Source: Diphasiastrum complanatum (Eukaryota > Streptophyta > Lycopodiopsida > Lycopodiales > Lycopodiaceae). Taken from it: a stretch of 64,000 nt of DNA. The position numbers and the translations under genes are program-made. Position 1 is the first letter of the stretch. Each line of letters begins with the position of its first letter. The stretch spans positions 39,238,527-39,302,526 of the forward strand of contig CM055104.1 in NCBI GenBank assembly GCA_029204225.1. The letters run 5' to 3'. Below the pieces are notes generated by a model that worked only from the letters and a program-made list of their open reading frames with translations, was not told the origin of the DNA and ran no database searches. Of the stretch, positions 10,731 through 22,239 are shown piece by piece.

Positions 10731-10751
10731 GCAGAGGACGAAATATGTTAT

Positions 10752-11429
10752 TCATGACATTCTGAAAAGTGGGCGGGCCAGGACACGAAACTCATACAGA
10801 CCAAAGTGGGTACGAAAAGTTGTCTTGTGCTCATCAGGAGGATGCATACAAATCTGGTGATAACCGGAACGGAGGTCAAGTTTAGAAAAGATCTTGGCTT
10901 GGCCTAACTGGTCAAACAGGTCATCCATATGAGGGATAGGGTACTGATTACGGATAGTAAGTTTATTTAAAGCACAATAATCAATACATAGACGTTTAGT
11001 ACCATCCTTCTTATCAACAAGTAAAACAGGAGCACCAGAAGGACTGTGGCTAGGAACAATAAGGCCTTGACGTAATAAATCAGACACCTGACACTGGACT
11101 TCCTCGTGCTCAACAATAGACATACGAAAAGGAGGACGAGAAGGAGGTGATGCAGAGGAAACAAGGTCTATATGGTGGTTGACATCTCGTAAAGGTGGTA
11201 ACTGAGTTGGCTCTCTAAAAACATGCTCAAATTCACGCAACAGTTCAGAAAATACCTGTGGCAAAGGTGGTGCATCCGCAATAGGCTGAACTGGCTGAAC
11301 AGAAGGAATAGCCGCACAGTGGGCCTGTGGGAGGCTCCGTATGAACTGCTTCCCGGAAATAAGCTGATAGTCCTGCCGAGAATCAATACCGGAAAATATA
11401 TGCTGAGTACCATCATGAGAGAATGTCAA
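10752..11429 (-). pseudogene. reverse transcriptase N-terminal half
   Basis: Contains the linker before RT, then [59 protein letters not shown] and FGLYEFRVL. It breaks just where [12 protein letters not shown]-type sequence is expected, by a short deletion with frameshift. Upstream it joins the protease frame directly across UAG 11433-11435. Confidence 0.85.
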
Positions 11430-11432
11430 TGT

Positions 11433-12984
11433 CTACTGCTGGAGGTCTACTGTAACTGCACCAAGGGATGCAAACCAATCAGCACCGAGGATAAGATCGT
11501 ACCGTGTAAGTGGAATAATATGAAAATCTGCCTGACCAAGGAAGTCTCCAATCCGATATGAAAGCTGCTGATACATCTGCGTGCTAGGAAAAGAGTGTGC
11601 GCTGGCAACCTCAACATGCAGGGGATGAGGCGTAGTGACTGGCATAGCACAAATGCGTGTAGTAATATGACTACTGAGAAACGAGTGAGTGCTACCCGTG
11701 TCAACAAGGGCAATAAACTCACGACCAGTGATACGTATGCGAAGACGGATATGGCGTGGACCCGGCTTACCGGCCCAAGTAGCATAAGCAAGCTGAGCAT
11801 GGCATACAGCTAGATCAGGGGGATCAGGAACAGGCTCAGTGGGTGTGGCAAACTGATCAACAGGTGGGTCATCATCAAGAATATGAAGGCATATGGCAGA
11901 ATCAGGACTATCATCAAGTGTGTCAGCATCATGGAAATAGACGGCAGTAGCAGTGGCAGGCTGTCGGCAATCACGGACGATATGATCAGGACTCTTACAG
12001 TTGAAACATAAGCGCTTTTCACGGATCTCAGACATCTCAGGCTGTGAGTAGCGATGAACAAAACCAGGACGAGGAGAAAAAGGAGGACGTGGTGCAGAAG
12101 GAAGAGTGGACGAAGGTGAACTGACAAATGTGGGACTAGCAGAGGATGGAGAGGAAAAAATAGGACGTGTGAAAGGACGCGAAGGACGAGAAACAGAGGA
12201 AGAGATGGGAGAGTACTTGTGCTGCAGTGCGGTAGCAAGGGAGATGGCATGAGAAAGAGTGAGTGGAAAAAAAGAAGAAACATCATACTTGAGTGTGCCT
12301 CGTAAACCAGCAACGTAGTGAGAGATGAGCTCCAATGTAGAAATATCTGGGAATAGATAGGAAAGCTCTGTAAACTGTGTCGTATAAGCAGCCAAGTCAC
12401 CAGTGTGAGATAAACTGCGAAAGATGTCGCGCTGTCGAATAAGCCACTGAGGATCAATCATCGCTAGGTGGAGTGCTGTCATAAACTCTGTCCAACTAGC
12501 AAGGCCAGGGTGTGAAGCCGTCTGGCGAAACATGCGCCACCAAGTAGCAGCACGGCCCTCCAAATGTAAAGCAGCCAAATGTATCCGCTGAATGTCAGTC
12601 TTAGGAAACATAAGGAAGTAGGTCTCAAGCTTAGAATACCAATTCTCGAGTTCATTCCCATCGGATGACCCAGAATACACAGTAAGCTGAACCTTATCCT
12701 TAAAGTCTCGTGGCAAAGGACCAGAAGATGAAGGAGTCGGGTGGTGGAAATGTACGCTGTGGGGGAACAGGTGGAGATAGTGGAGAAACACTGGACTGTA
12801 ATGATAGTGTAGCAATCTGGGCAGAAAGAGCAGTGAACGTCTCTCGTAACTCCTGGCGTAAATCAGTGCGTACATCACTCATGGCTTCCCTAAGATGATC
12901 TCGGAATTCATGCCGTACTTCGTCAAGGTAAGTGGAAGACGGTATGCGAGGCTCAGAAGATGTAGGAGAAGTATCCATGGTCAA
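11433..12984 (-). pseudogene. gag and protease
   Basis: The N-terminal part (12984 to about 12700) has acidic and coiled stretches (HEFRDHLREAMSDVRTDLRQ). A frameshift near 12720 leads into the capsid-like region (LENWYSKLETYFLMFPKTD, HLEGRAATWWRMF), a CCHC knuckle (CFNCKSPDHIVRDC) and an aspartic protease (FIALVDTGSTHSFLSSHI, with LILGADWF). The frame ends at a UAG where the relative at 57,1xx has CAG, so this stop is probably a C-to-T mutation of a Gln codon. Gag forms the particle and the protease cuts the polyprotein. Confidence 0.85.
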
Positions 12985-13585
12985 GGAATGTAGGAAGTGA
13001 AGAGAGTGTAAGAAAAGCTTAATATCGGAGGGAGCGGACTTTTGTCGTCACCCCAAATACGCTTTAGGTACACAAACGACACCAAGAGCAAGAAAGGAAA
13101 TGACAAATGTCAAGAAAAGGTGTGGAAAGCAAGGAAAAACCAGCAAAGATACCTCTCGATAGAGCTCCAAGCGTGTGCGAAGAGCTGGCTGGAAAATGTG
13201 ACCACAAGGAGAATGAAAGTGGGCGCTGGACAGCCTCCAATCAATGCTGAAAAGATGGCTGGGAATCCTCTCCCTGAATCAAATGGAGGATTCAAAAAAA
13301 AAAAAAAAAGAGGGAAAAGGATTTGGAACTCGTGCGCCAGAAATAATCTGCCCAAAAAAAAAAAAAAAAAATTTCCGGCCGCCAAATTTAGCGGAAGTAC
13401 TTCCGCTAACTATCTGCTAAAGCTCCGCCAAGGAAAATGCTCTGATGGGAGTTGGTCCTCCTCCAAACTGTGCTGAATGTTGCTGAAGCAAAGAGACGAA
13501 AGCCCTCGGCAAAGAGAGAAAAATCAGCAAGGAAAATGGGCACCCAATCAAAAAATCAGATCTGAAATTCAGCAATCAGAAAAGT

Positions 13586-13597
13586 GCTCTGATACCA
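13586..13597 (-). promoter_or_regulatory. primer-binding site (initiator Met tRNA)
   Basis: Reads gctctgatacca, the complement of TGGTATCAGAGC, directly beside the right LTR. This is the usual primer site of plant gypsy elements. Confidence 0.9.
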
Positions 13598-14059
13598 AGT
13601 TATGATCAAAATCTCAGGTGTTGAATCAATGAAGCATAGACAGCAATAGACTAAAGCCCTACAAGCAATAGACAAGACAATAGGTTCTCCCACGAAGAGC
13701 CCAAGCAATACCAATCAATAATCTGAAAAATGAGTGTACAAATGCCCCCATACATACCCTACCAATGAACCCTAAAATAGGAACTCAAAAGTAAAGGGAG
13801 GCAAAATGTGGAGGGAAAATAGTACGCCCTCCTACGGGCCCCCACTCCACATATAACCATATAGTAAGGGCCCAAGGCCAGTCAATGTCATAAAAAAGGA
13901 CCCAGTGCGGGTCATAAGCATATAAAAAGGCTCTTGGGCCTGTACATGACTAATATAAAATGCGTAACCAGAAATATACATAACCAACAGTAAATGTAAA
14001 GAGGCTTGCGGAATATATGCAGAGTAGCCCAGTAGGCCTGTATCCTGTAGTCCGTAACT
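13598..14059 (-). repeat. 5' LTR of gypsy element 7920-14059
   Basis: 462 bp, starting agttatgatc and ending gtccgtaact. The ends are a perfect 5-bp inverted repeat (agtta/taact) rather than TG/CA. It would contain the element promoter for - strand transcription. Confidence 0.88.
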
Positions 14060-15197
14060 CTTAAGCACACAATTTTTCCCGATGAATCCAAATGACTCAA
14101 AAATTATGTGTCTTACAAGCAATGCACACAAAACAAACAGTTTTCGGTGAATTCTCTTCATACTGTCCGTTTTACCAATTAACTTCCACAGGAGTAAACC
14201 AACTACTCAAGTTAATTGCCAATGATTTAGAAATCTCAAATGTCTAGGTGCAGATCTTAATTGTACATGTACAACACCACATTTAGATCCATATCCAAAT
14301 CACCTTTAAGTTAACCAACAAGTCTTTCATAGAAAGATTCGTTAACTCTGCAAGTATCTGTTTCAACAATACGTGATCATATGTCTATGTTCACCGACTA
14401 AGTTAAGTGCACCAAATAACCCTAGTAACCAGGAATACATAGTAGATCCATACAAGTTAATCGTGCACATATGAGAATAATCTCACTATGACCCAGTACA
14501 TAAACACAAATATGCCTACAAGGCGTAGTCCCCGTGGCTCCCGATACTAAGGAGATTGTGATTCTGGAGCTTCCACTGTTGGATGGTTCTGGCAGAGTCC
14601 TCCAAAATCCACATATGTTACTCTCATATCTCACTGAGAATCTTGTAACTCATCTACAGAAGAATTCTATTTCTTTTGAGTAAATAACATATTTGGAAAA
14701 TCTCTGAGACTAAGAACACATTCTCTCTCACGAGTTTTCCAACCCACTTACCTCTTGCCACCAAATTTCTTCCACTTAATCAACACCTCGGAGAACCTAG
14801 TACTCCAACCAAGATCAGGTTGATTCAATACAGACACTCCATAATCAAAATTACTTCTATCCCTACCAACTGGGATTAGTAACTCTGATCTTACTCAGTA
14901 CCATAGTTGCACTGCGATTCAGAATCGCGATCCGAATCGTGGTTCAAAATCGCGATTCGGAATTTTCCTAGAATCGTTTTTTTTTTTTGATATTCTTTTT
15001 TTTTTTTCTTTTTGGGCAATATGGGTATGAGATGAAAGCTCTAATTAAGAGCATTATTAGTGTGTAGTTTGTCGAATGTTTTGGGTGCAGGATGGTCCAG
15101 TTTAGGTGCATTAACTCCTAGGTTTAGGCTATAGCTCCTTTTAATATAAAAAATTAACAAAAAAAAGAAAATGCCCCAATGTGTTCATAATAGGATT

Positions 15198-15212
15198 CCC
15201 CCCCCCCCCCCC

Positions 15213-15287
<75 letters not shown>
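15198..15287. repeat. poly-C tract followed by (CT)n microsatellite
   Basis: About 17 C, then about 36 CT units. The C run may be length-uncertain in an assembly. Confidence 0.93.
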
Positions 15288-15290
<3 letters not shown>

Positions 15291-15430
15291 TTATACACTC
15301 CCATGGTTACCACATACTTGACATGTACTGCATTAGTCATATATGCCTTTTGGCTTGGAAAAGACATTAATAAAGCTTTCTTTCTTTCTTTCTTTCTCTC
15401 TCCGTCCCTCTCTCTCTCTCTCTCAGATTA
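15287..15430 (+). mobile_element. LINE-type 3' tail fragment (copy 2) with CT tract
   Basis: Reads tatacactcccatggtta, catacttgacatgtactg, gccttttggc and attaataaagctttcttt, matching copy 1 at 2072-2172 on the other strand. It ends in (TTTC)n and a CT tract to about 15424. Confidence 0.55.
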
Positions 15431-15907
15431 CAACAACTGAACAAAAAACTTGACCGTGCTCTGAAAAGATTAGGTATCGACAACCAGCCACCGACCAGCC
15501 CGCTCCATGAACGTAAACCCTTGTATAAGGCAAAAACCATTGAGTGGAAGGCTAAGAGTGATAAAAGAGAAATCAAGACCGAGTTGATGACCAACCAGGA
15601 GTTACAAGATAAGATCCGGCGGGAAGATGCCGTCGAAGAACCCAAACCTACGCATGACGTGCCACAGTATTTCAAGGATTACGAGATGGATGAAGTGGTA
15701 GTGGTTATGCCCAGGGCAAAGAGAGAACCCTTAGAAGAAACCTCCCAAGGAGCCAATGTTTACGAAGGTCTTGCCCGTACAAAGGAGATAGATCTGGCTG
15801 GGAAGGGAGAAGAAAGTCGTATGGTATCAGTAGGGGAAGATGTAGAGGGAGAGGAACTCGAGGATCTCAAAGCACTTCTCCACAAATACCGTGACTGTCT
15901 TGTTTGA
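15431..15907 (+). pseudogene. unrecognised ORF, possible retroelement linker fragment
   Basis: Open from about 15425 to a stop at 15905. It is highly charged, rich in Glu and Lys, for example TIEWKAKSDKREIKTELM and VPQYFKDYEMDEVVVVMPRA. The last residues, ELEDLKALLHKYRDCLV, resemble the linker just before reverse transcriptase in gypsy polyproteins (LLxKYxDVF), but no RT follows. The family and function are not established. Confidence 0.35.
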
Positions 15908-17034
15908 GAGATCACTATGATCTACTAGTTAGTCTACTTCCATTGTTCCCCTCCCTTGAGAAGCTAAGCCTCAAGAGGAGAAGGTTTAGAGCTCAAAGAG
16001 CCTAAACAGCCCAAGAAAAGCCAAGATCCAAGAAGAGGATCTTCACATATCAAAACCCTAAAAAGAGTCAAGGAGAGTGTCAAGCACCCTATTTCCAAAC
16101 TGAGCCATTCCACCATCAGATCATATGCCAAGATTGACACCCTTGGTAGGCTTAGTTCCCATTTAGATCTGTAGTTTAACCCCCTCCCTATTGGATCGAA
16201 GCCCGTACTACACGACAACTCACACGGTTGGAGATCCAAACCCTAACCTTGTCCTCTCGAGCACTACGATTAGGGAGGTACGGAAAGGGTCCAACAGTTT
16301 TGTGGACTAAAAGCAACTTTGAAAGATTGTAAGGATACTATTTTTGAAAACATGTTCTTATCTTTATATAACAAGCATGATATCGAGCATGCACAATTTG
16401 TCTAACATATTCGTGTTTGGGTTCCTATTCTTCCTCTAACTACACTAGAGAAATAGGTATCTTATAATTAAAAAGAGCAATATTGTCTTCTATTATCTAT
16501 AAAACTAAGAGATTTAACTAGTGTTACAGAGAGACACTTTTAGAACTGGGTTTTGTGCATTCGTAGTTTAAGACATTTGGTTGATGCAACACTTAGTTGA
16601 TTTTATTGCTAGCCAAGCTCGTGCATTCTGAAAAGAAGACCGATTACGATTTCATAATGCCACTAATTACACAACGTCCTAACTATTGCATCTTTATTAC
16701 ATATTCTACAATATTTTCAGGTTATTCTGACATTGTCAATGATTTTGCAAGAAAAAAATTTCTATGAGGAAGAGATATCAGTATGGTCGACTCTTCAATA
16801 TTCACACTCACTTAGGTTATCATATCTTAAACAACTATCATTTCTTTATTCAGTGAGTGATAAATAGTAGAACATATATGAATTAACAATGCAGAAATTT
16901 TGCAGCCTAGGAAAAACCATTGTGATATGTGTATTAACTAACATATCTATTGTTTTGTTTTGGTTTATTTATCTCAGTCGCTTCTTCATTCAGCCAATAC
17001 TGCATATCCTCCAAAAACTTTTTCATTTTTTATT
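15908..17034. other. non-coding stretch without recognisable features
   Basis: AT-rich, no homology that I can name, no terminal repeats. It may be 5' flank of the nested LINE or debris of an unrecognised insertion. Confidence 0.4.
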
Positions 17035-17345
17035 TTTGGCCTTCCCACACCTTGGTGTACTAACCTTTTGCACCCTATACTTAAGGCTGGTGATCCTCTG
17101 AATGTAGACAACTATCATACTATTATGATCAGCCACACTATGGCTAAGCTCTATGGTTCGGTAATGCAGTCTATCATCAGCGCTCATGCGGAGATAGAGG
17201 AGTTATATGCTATGGGACAGGTAGGTGTTAGAGTAGGCTACTCCACAGCGGACCAAATATTCATACTGAGATGTATCATTGAGGCGGCAAAGTTTAGGAA
17301 ACAGAGAGTCTATTGCTGCTTTGTGGACACTTGGCAGGTAGTAGG
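17035..17345 (+). pseudogene. LINE reverse transcriptase fragment
   Basis: Reads PTPWCTNLLHPILKAGDPLN, then NYHTIMISHTMAKLYGSVM, QVGVRVGYSTADQIFILRCI and VYCCFVD. These are the first conserved blocks of a non-LTR RT (LFKxGDPxxxxNYRxI, GxRxGxSTxDxIFxLR, FVDF). It breaks off at the FVD block, where a gypsy fragment begins. The matching LINE C-terminus lies at 21180-22170, so the gypsy fragment appears to have entered the LINE. Confidence 0.8.
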
Positions 17346-18680
17346 ATAGCATGGAGAGGGAGGCATACCTCTCCTATGCATCTGTTTTTTGTGAAACGAG
17401 GTGGCGGTGGTGGTGCATCCTTCTCTTTGCTCTCTCTTATTCCTCTTGGCAGCCATGGACAATACCATTTGGTTTGTGAAGAGACAAGTAGCCTTGTATC
17501 TACTTTAGGTTTTGATTCTCTTCTATCATCTCTTCTGTCCCCTGTTCATGAGGCTACAGTATCCGCCTCTGTTTTAGACCCTGATGCTTTGATGCTGGCT
17601 ATTAACAGTCTACAGCAACAGATTGTGGATATGCAAGCTAAGCATAGTCGGGATCAGCAGGATCTCAAGGAATTGACGCAGCTAAGGCAATTGGTGCATC
17701 AACCCTGGTTCACTCCTGAATTTTTTGCTGGGGAAAAGAAGGATAGAACCCCGGAGGCGGTCTTGCAATGGCTGGATCGATGGAATTCGCACTTTTCCAT
17801 GCACGATTCATCCGAGGACAACAAGATCAATCTCGTCGTCATGTACCTGCGAGGTAAAGCATTTACCTGGTGGCAAGATATAAGGGGTAAGCTTGAAGTT
17901 CCTAGGAATTGGGAGGATTTCTGTAAGGCCGTTAAGGCGGCCTTCCTTCCTATTCTTGATGATTTTGAATTTTACCGTCAGTATGCAACGATCCATATGG
18001 GGAACTGGCCCCTGAATCAGTATTTACAAGAGTTTCAAGAGGTCTATTCTCGTTTTGCAACTAGAATAGATCCTTTGCTAGTAAAGTTGCATTTTATACT
18101 GGGGTTACCAAGAGGCTACCAGCTAGAGGTCAGGAGGAACCAGCCTCTTACCCTCGAGGATGTTGTTCGCTTTGCCAAAATCTACGATGATACTCGTATG
18201 ATGGCTAAGCCTGAGACTGGTGTCTTGCCCGACGTAAAGGGTAAGAGGCCTTTCTTTCCAAAGAAATCGAAAGATAAGGCAAAGGATGGGGCTTCAAGTT
18301 CAGGGAAATCGAAGAAAAGATCTACCTTGGACCAGGAAACCTTCATGAAAGCCAGAAGCGACAATCTGTGCTTCAATTGCATGGAACCAGGTCATGTCAC
18401 AAAGGAATGTCCAAAGAAACGGAAAGCTAAAGGGGCATCTTTTAAGACGCCAGGTAACTCTAGCATATCTAGTGTAGACCTTTCCTTTGTTGGTAATTCT
18501 GTGTGTGAGCATTGTTGTTTTAATACGGTTGTTTTTGGCCTTCATGACCTCATTCGGATGAAGGGGGTTGTGGGTGGTCAAGCTGTAACTGTTTTATTTG
18601 ACGATGGTTCCACACATAATTTTATTAACGCTAATTTGTTTCAGAAGCTAAAGGTGGAAACAAGGCAAAGTGACCACTGA
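17346..18680 (+). pseudogene. gypsy gag and protease start
   Basis: Capsid-like region (LQWLDRWNSHFSMHDSSEDN, YLRGKAFTWWQDIRGKL), basic linker, CCHC knuckle (CFNCMEPGHVTKEC) and the protease motif VLFDDGSTHNFINANLF. It ends at TGA 18678-18680. The frame continues past it as VKLATGAKSQVW, the body of the protease, so the stop is a point mutation. Confidence 0.85.
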
Positions 18681-19199
18681 TACACAGTGAAGCTGGCAAC
18701 CGGAGCAAAAAGCCAAGTTTGGGACCGGATAGTCCCACGTCTACCAATAGAGATTCAAGCCTATAAGGATAAATTAGACTTTCATATTATGAATCTAGAT
18801 AGGGTAGATGTTATACTTGGTAAGGAGTGGTTCTATGAGAGGAATGAGTCTATGAAGAAAAACTATGTAACACACAGTTTGTCGTTCTTACATAACGGCT
18901 CACTCATAGAATTGAATGGTAATGTTGATATTTCTACTCCGTATATGCTTTCTGCTTTGGAAACTGTTAAATGCATGGATATTGTTGATTGCATTTCTTA
19001 TTTATGCTGGTTAAAAGATTTTACTTACCATGAAGAACGTAGTTTGCAATTTTACAATCTCCAAATGGAACTAATGTCTAACAACCTAAAGCAAGAAAAC
19101 TCGCCGGAAGGTGAAATTTTTAGGAAACTTAGACAAGAATTTAACGACTTCCTGAGGGTCTTCCCCCCTCTAGGGGTGTTGACCATGGTATTAAACTGA
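18681..19199 (+). pseudogene. gypsy protease remainder and linker
   Basis: Same frame as the preceding block. LDRVDVILGKEWFYERN is the conserved protease flap-to-C-terminal strand (the intact relative has VLGRDWLYS). Ends near 19199, where a frameshift precedes RT. Confidence 0.8.
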
Positions 19200-19206
19200 T
19201 TCCTGG

Positions 19207-19875
19207 GTGTATCCATATAGGATGCATACTATTGAAGAGGATGAGGTTTATAGGCAACTGCAAAATTACCTTAAGATGGGCCATGTTAGGGCTAGTAAAT
19301 CTCCCTGGGGGGCACCTGTGCTCCTTGTTGATTTAAAAAAAGACGGAGGTACTCGTCTTTGTGTGGACTTTATAAAGTTAAATAAGTTAACGATTAAAAA
19401 CCGTTATCCCTTGCCGCGAATGGATGAGCTGGTTGATTGATTGCATGGTGCAAAGTACTTCACCAAAATCGATTTGAGATCAAGGTATCATCATATTCGC
19501 ATAAAAACTGAGGATGTTGAAAAAACCGGGTTCAAAACTAGGTACGGCCATTATGACTTTCTGGTTTTACCATTTGGCTTGACAAATGCTCCAGCGACTT
19601 TCCAGCAGATGAACGATCTTCTTCGTCCATATCTGGGAAAGTTCGTAATAGTCTACTTGGATGATATTCTCATCTATAGTAAGACCTTGGAGGAGCATGA
19701 GGAGCATCCCAGGACTGTCTTAAAGTTACTTGGACAAGAGAAGCTTTTTGCCAAGGATTTCAAATGTGTGTTCTTCCAGAAAAGGTTGTTATACCTTGGT
19801 CACGTTATCTCGGACCATGGGTTGGAAATTGGCCCAAATAAAGTCCGACAAGTACGTGAATGGCCTATCCCTTAA
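19207..19875 (+). pseudogene. gypsy reverse transcriptase
   Basis: Reads [39 protein letters not shown], then after TGA 19438-19440 in the same frame [33 protein letters not shown] and [14 protein letters not shown] with the catalytic DD. It ends at TAA 19873-19875 near the WPIP segment. Confidence 0.87.
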
Positions 19876-19914
19876 ACAATCCGGGAGGTTAAGTCCTTTT
19901 TTCATAGATTCATC

Positions 19915-20547
19915 TTGAACTATGCATTAATTGCATTGGCCTTGACGAATGTCCTCAGAGGGGCTAAAAGAGTTAGCCGGCACAGTAAGTTCAGTCCTTC
20001 GGTTACTTGGACTGAAGAGTTGAATCAGAGTTTTGAGAACCTTGAATACTGTGTAACTACACCGCCTATTTTACACATAGTGGATCCTAACAAGCCGTAT
20101 GTACTTGAAACGGATGCCAGTGACTATGCTATAGGTGCAGTCCTATATCAGGATGGTAGACCGGTAGCTTTTGAATGCAAAAAGTTGGACCCTGCTCAAA
20201 GGCGGTATTCCACCTATGACAAGGAACTTTTCGTTGTTAATAATGCCCTGAAAGTTTGGAGACATTATTTGTATGGCTCTCAATTTACTATAGTTACTGA
20301 CCATGAAGCGTTAAAGTATATTAACGATGTGGTCGACCTTAGGGGTCGTAAGGCCAGATGGTCAAAGATGCTCCAAGAATTTCATTATGACATTGAGTAC
20401 CGGAAGATTACTTCTAATAGTGTCGCAGATGCCTTAAGCCGGATTGGAGAGGTTAATCAGTTAAGGTTTTCTAAGATCCAATCTGAGTTGTATCTGTCCT
20501 TAAGAGATTTGTGTAGACCGATAGGTACTTCGGTTGTATTTGGCTAG
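19915..20547 (+). pseudogene. gypsy RNase H
   Basis: Reads PYVLETDASDYAIGAVLYQD, FECKKLDPAQRRYSTYDKEL, FTIVTDHEALKYI and ADALSRIGEV, the full set of gypsy RNase H motifs. A short frameshifted gap follows before integrase. Confidence 0.87.
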
Positions 20548-20588
20548 ACGTCCTGGCAGGTTCTTCTAGATCTAGTGATGAACTCGGA

Positions 20589-21172
20589 ATGCAGGATTCC
20601 AAGATTTCTCCTCAGGACAAGATACAGAGAGACTATTCCATTAGGAATGGGTTACTTTTCCGGAATGGAAAAGTTTGTGTGCCAGAAAATGATGATATAA
20701 GGGCCCAAATCCTGCATGAATGTCATGACAGCCCGTGTGCAGGGCACCCTGGCGTTCAAAGAACACTTGACTTAGTAAAAAGGAACTTTTACTGGCCAAA
20801 TTTAAAAAGTCAAGTGGAGGCATATGTTCGCAAGTGTGCGCAATGCCAAGTTAACAAAGCTGAAAGACTTAAGGCAGTTGGTTTGTTAATGCCCTTGGAA
20901 ATTCCCGAAAGAAAGTGGGAAAGTATTTCCATGGACTTTGTGGTTGGGCTACCTCGGACGGGGAAGCAAAATGATGCCATTTGGGTTACAGTTGACAGGT
21001 TAACTAAAATGGCGCAGTTCATACCAACCAAGCAAACTGTCAAAGCTTCTGAACTTGCACAGCTTTTCGTGGAAAAGTTGTTCAGGTTGTTTGGTTTGCT
21101 GAATGACATTGTTAGTGATCGAGATCCAAAGTTCACTGGGAGGGCTCATAGGCCATCCATTCTATCTACCTA
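20589..21172 (+). pseudogene. gypsy integrase, truncated
   Basis: HHCC zinc region ([33 protein letters not shown]) and the first two acidic residues of the DDE core (ISMDFVVGLP, IVSDRDPKFTG). The third acidic residue, C-terminal part and chromodomain are missing: the frame changes to unrelated LINE sequence at about 21145. Confidence 0.85.
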
Positions 21173-21179
21173 GGAGGAG

Positions 21180-22170
21180 GTGGATGGAGAGCGTGTGCAC
21201 GGCCAGGATGTATTGCTAGCCTGAGGCAGGAGATGGCTGAGAGCCTAGGCGGTGGTATGGGACGCCGTCTAGGAGGGAGGTCGGATCCAGCTTGATACGG
21301 TCACAGGCCAGGGCACGGTGGGTGGACCCGGATTAGGTCCTACGGCGGGGTGGAACGTGAATCGTTCGGTCTCTTGTGGTTAACCGGCACCTGGAGGTTT
21401 GCAGTAAGTAAGATTGTAACAGCTTGATTCTTCCAGATACGTGGTAGCGGCTTTTACATCTTCTCGCACTTTGGCCGGGCAACAGGCTAAGTCTTCATGG
21501 TTTCAGTATGCTTCGGACTTTCTACATAGCTGGGGATTATCTATGTCTGACCTCCCAAATGGGACTCATGCGTTCATTCGCCGATAGATCTACAGAGCAT
21601 ACATACATATTGTTTGGTCTCACCTAGATTCTTCACAGGTTAAGCTTTAGTTCTACCACATTCACTTTCTTCACCTGGATGCTTCAGGGCTTCCCGTTAG
21701 ACCGAGTTATCTCTCTCAGCCGCTGTCTTTTGGCCTGCGCTACCGCATTGGTCAGCTTCGGGTCTCTTCTCATCAACTCGCTATTGAGACCGGCAGATAC
21801 ACAGACACGCCACGACCATTACGGATCAGATATTATTGGACACTCCACTCACGCTTGGTTCCTTCTCTGCCTATTCAAATATGAGATGTATTGGTGTACT
21901 TTTGCGAGAGATGTTCTCCTTGAGATCTTCACTTCTGTCGGATGATCAGGATGTTGACCACAGCCAGCCACATATTACACTTTTCTTTCAGAAAAGAGTT
22001 AGGGAGGATACCTCGGATAGTGAGATTGACATTCCAGCTCGTCGACGAAGCTCCAACGTCTTCCTCGAGAGCATCCAGAGTTCGTCATTAGAGGCCACCA
22101 TGTGCCTCACACCAAATCACACAGTTTTTCTCTCTCAGTTAGTGAGTTTTATTCCTCCGCGTAGCTGGTG
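21180..22170 (+). pseudogene. LINE C-terminal region
   Basis: Frame-broken + strand sequence with SRYVVAAFTSSRTLAGQQAK, DFLHSWGLSMSDLPNGTHAF and LRYRIGQLRVSSHQLAIETG followed by RYTDTPRPLR. The last part matches the C-terminal segment of plant LINE polyproteins (LR.SSHxLxIETGRYxxxPRxxRxC). Together with 17035-17345 it belongs to one split LINE. Confidence 0.7.
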
Positions 22171-22239
22171 GTTAAGCTACTACTTTTGTACCCTCACCAT
22201 AGCTGGAGGTTAAGCTTTGGTTTTATTTCCAGTTTTTTT

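Larger units (their letters stand above)
7920..14059 (-). mobile_element. Ty3/gypsy chromovirus, complete outline but mutated coding region
   Basis: A 6.1-kb element with direct LTRs (7920-8329 and 13598-14059), an initiator-Met tRNA primer-binding site next to the right LTR, and gag, protease, reverse transcriptase, RNase H, integrase and chromodomain in that order on the - strand. The target duplication is cctaa (7915-7919) and cttaa (14060-14064), one mismatch. The related sequence near 28215-28250 shows the equivalent uninterrupted site, confirming the borders. Frameshifts and UAG codons make it defective. It sits inside the old gypsy element. Confidence 0.9.
17346..21172 (+). mobile_element. 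Ty3/gypsy fragment (gag to integrase) without LTRs
   Basis: A + strand gag-pol relative of the intact chromovirus at 50463-56750, lacking both LTRs and cut in the integrase core after DRDPKFTG. The reading frame is broken by at least one TGA in frame (18678-18680), a frameshift near 19200, TGA 19438-19440 and TAA 19873-19875. It lies between two parts of a LINE. Confidence 0.85.
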
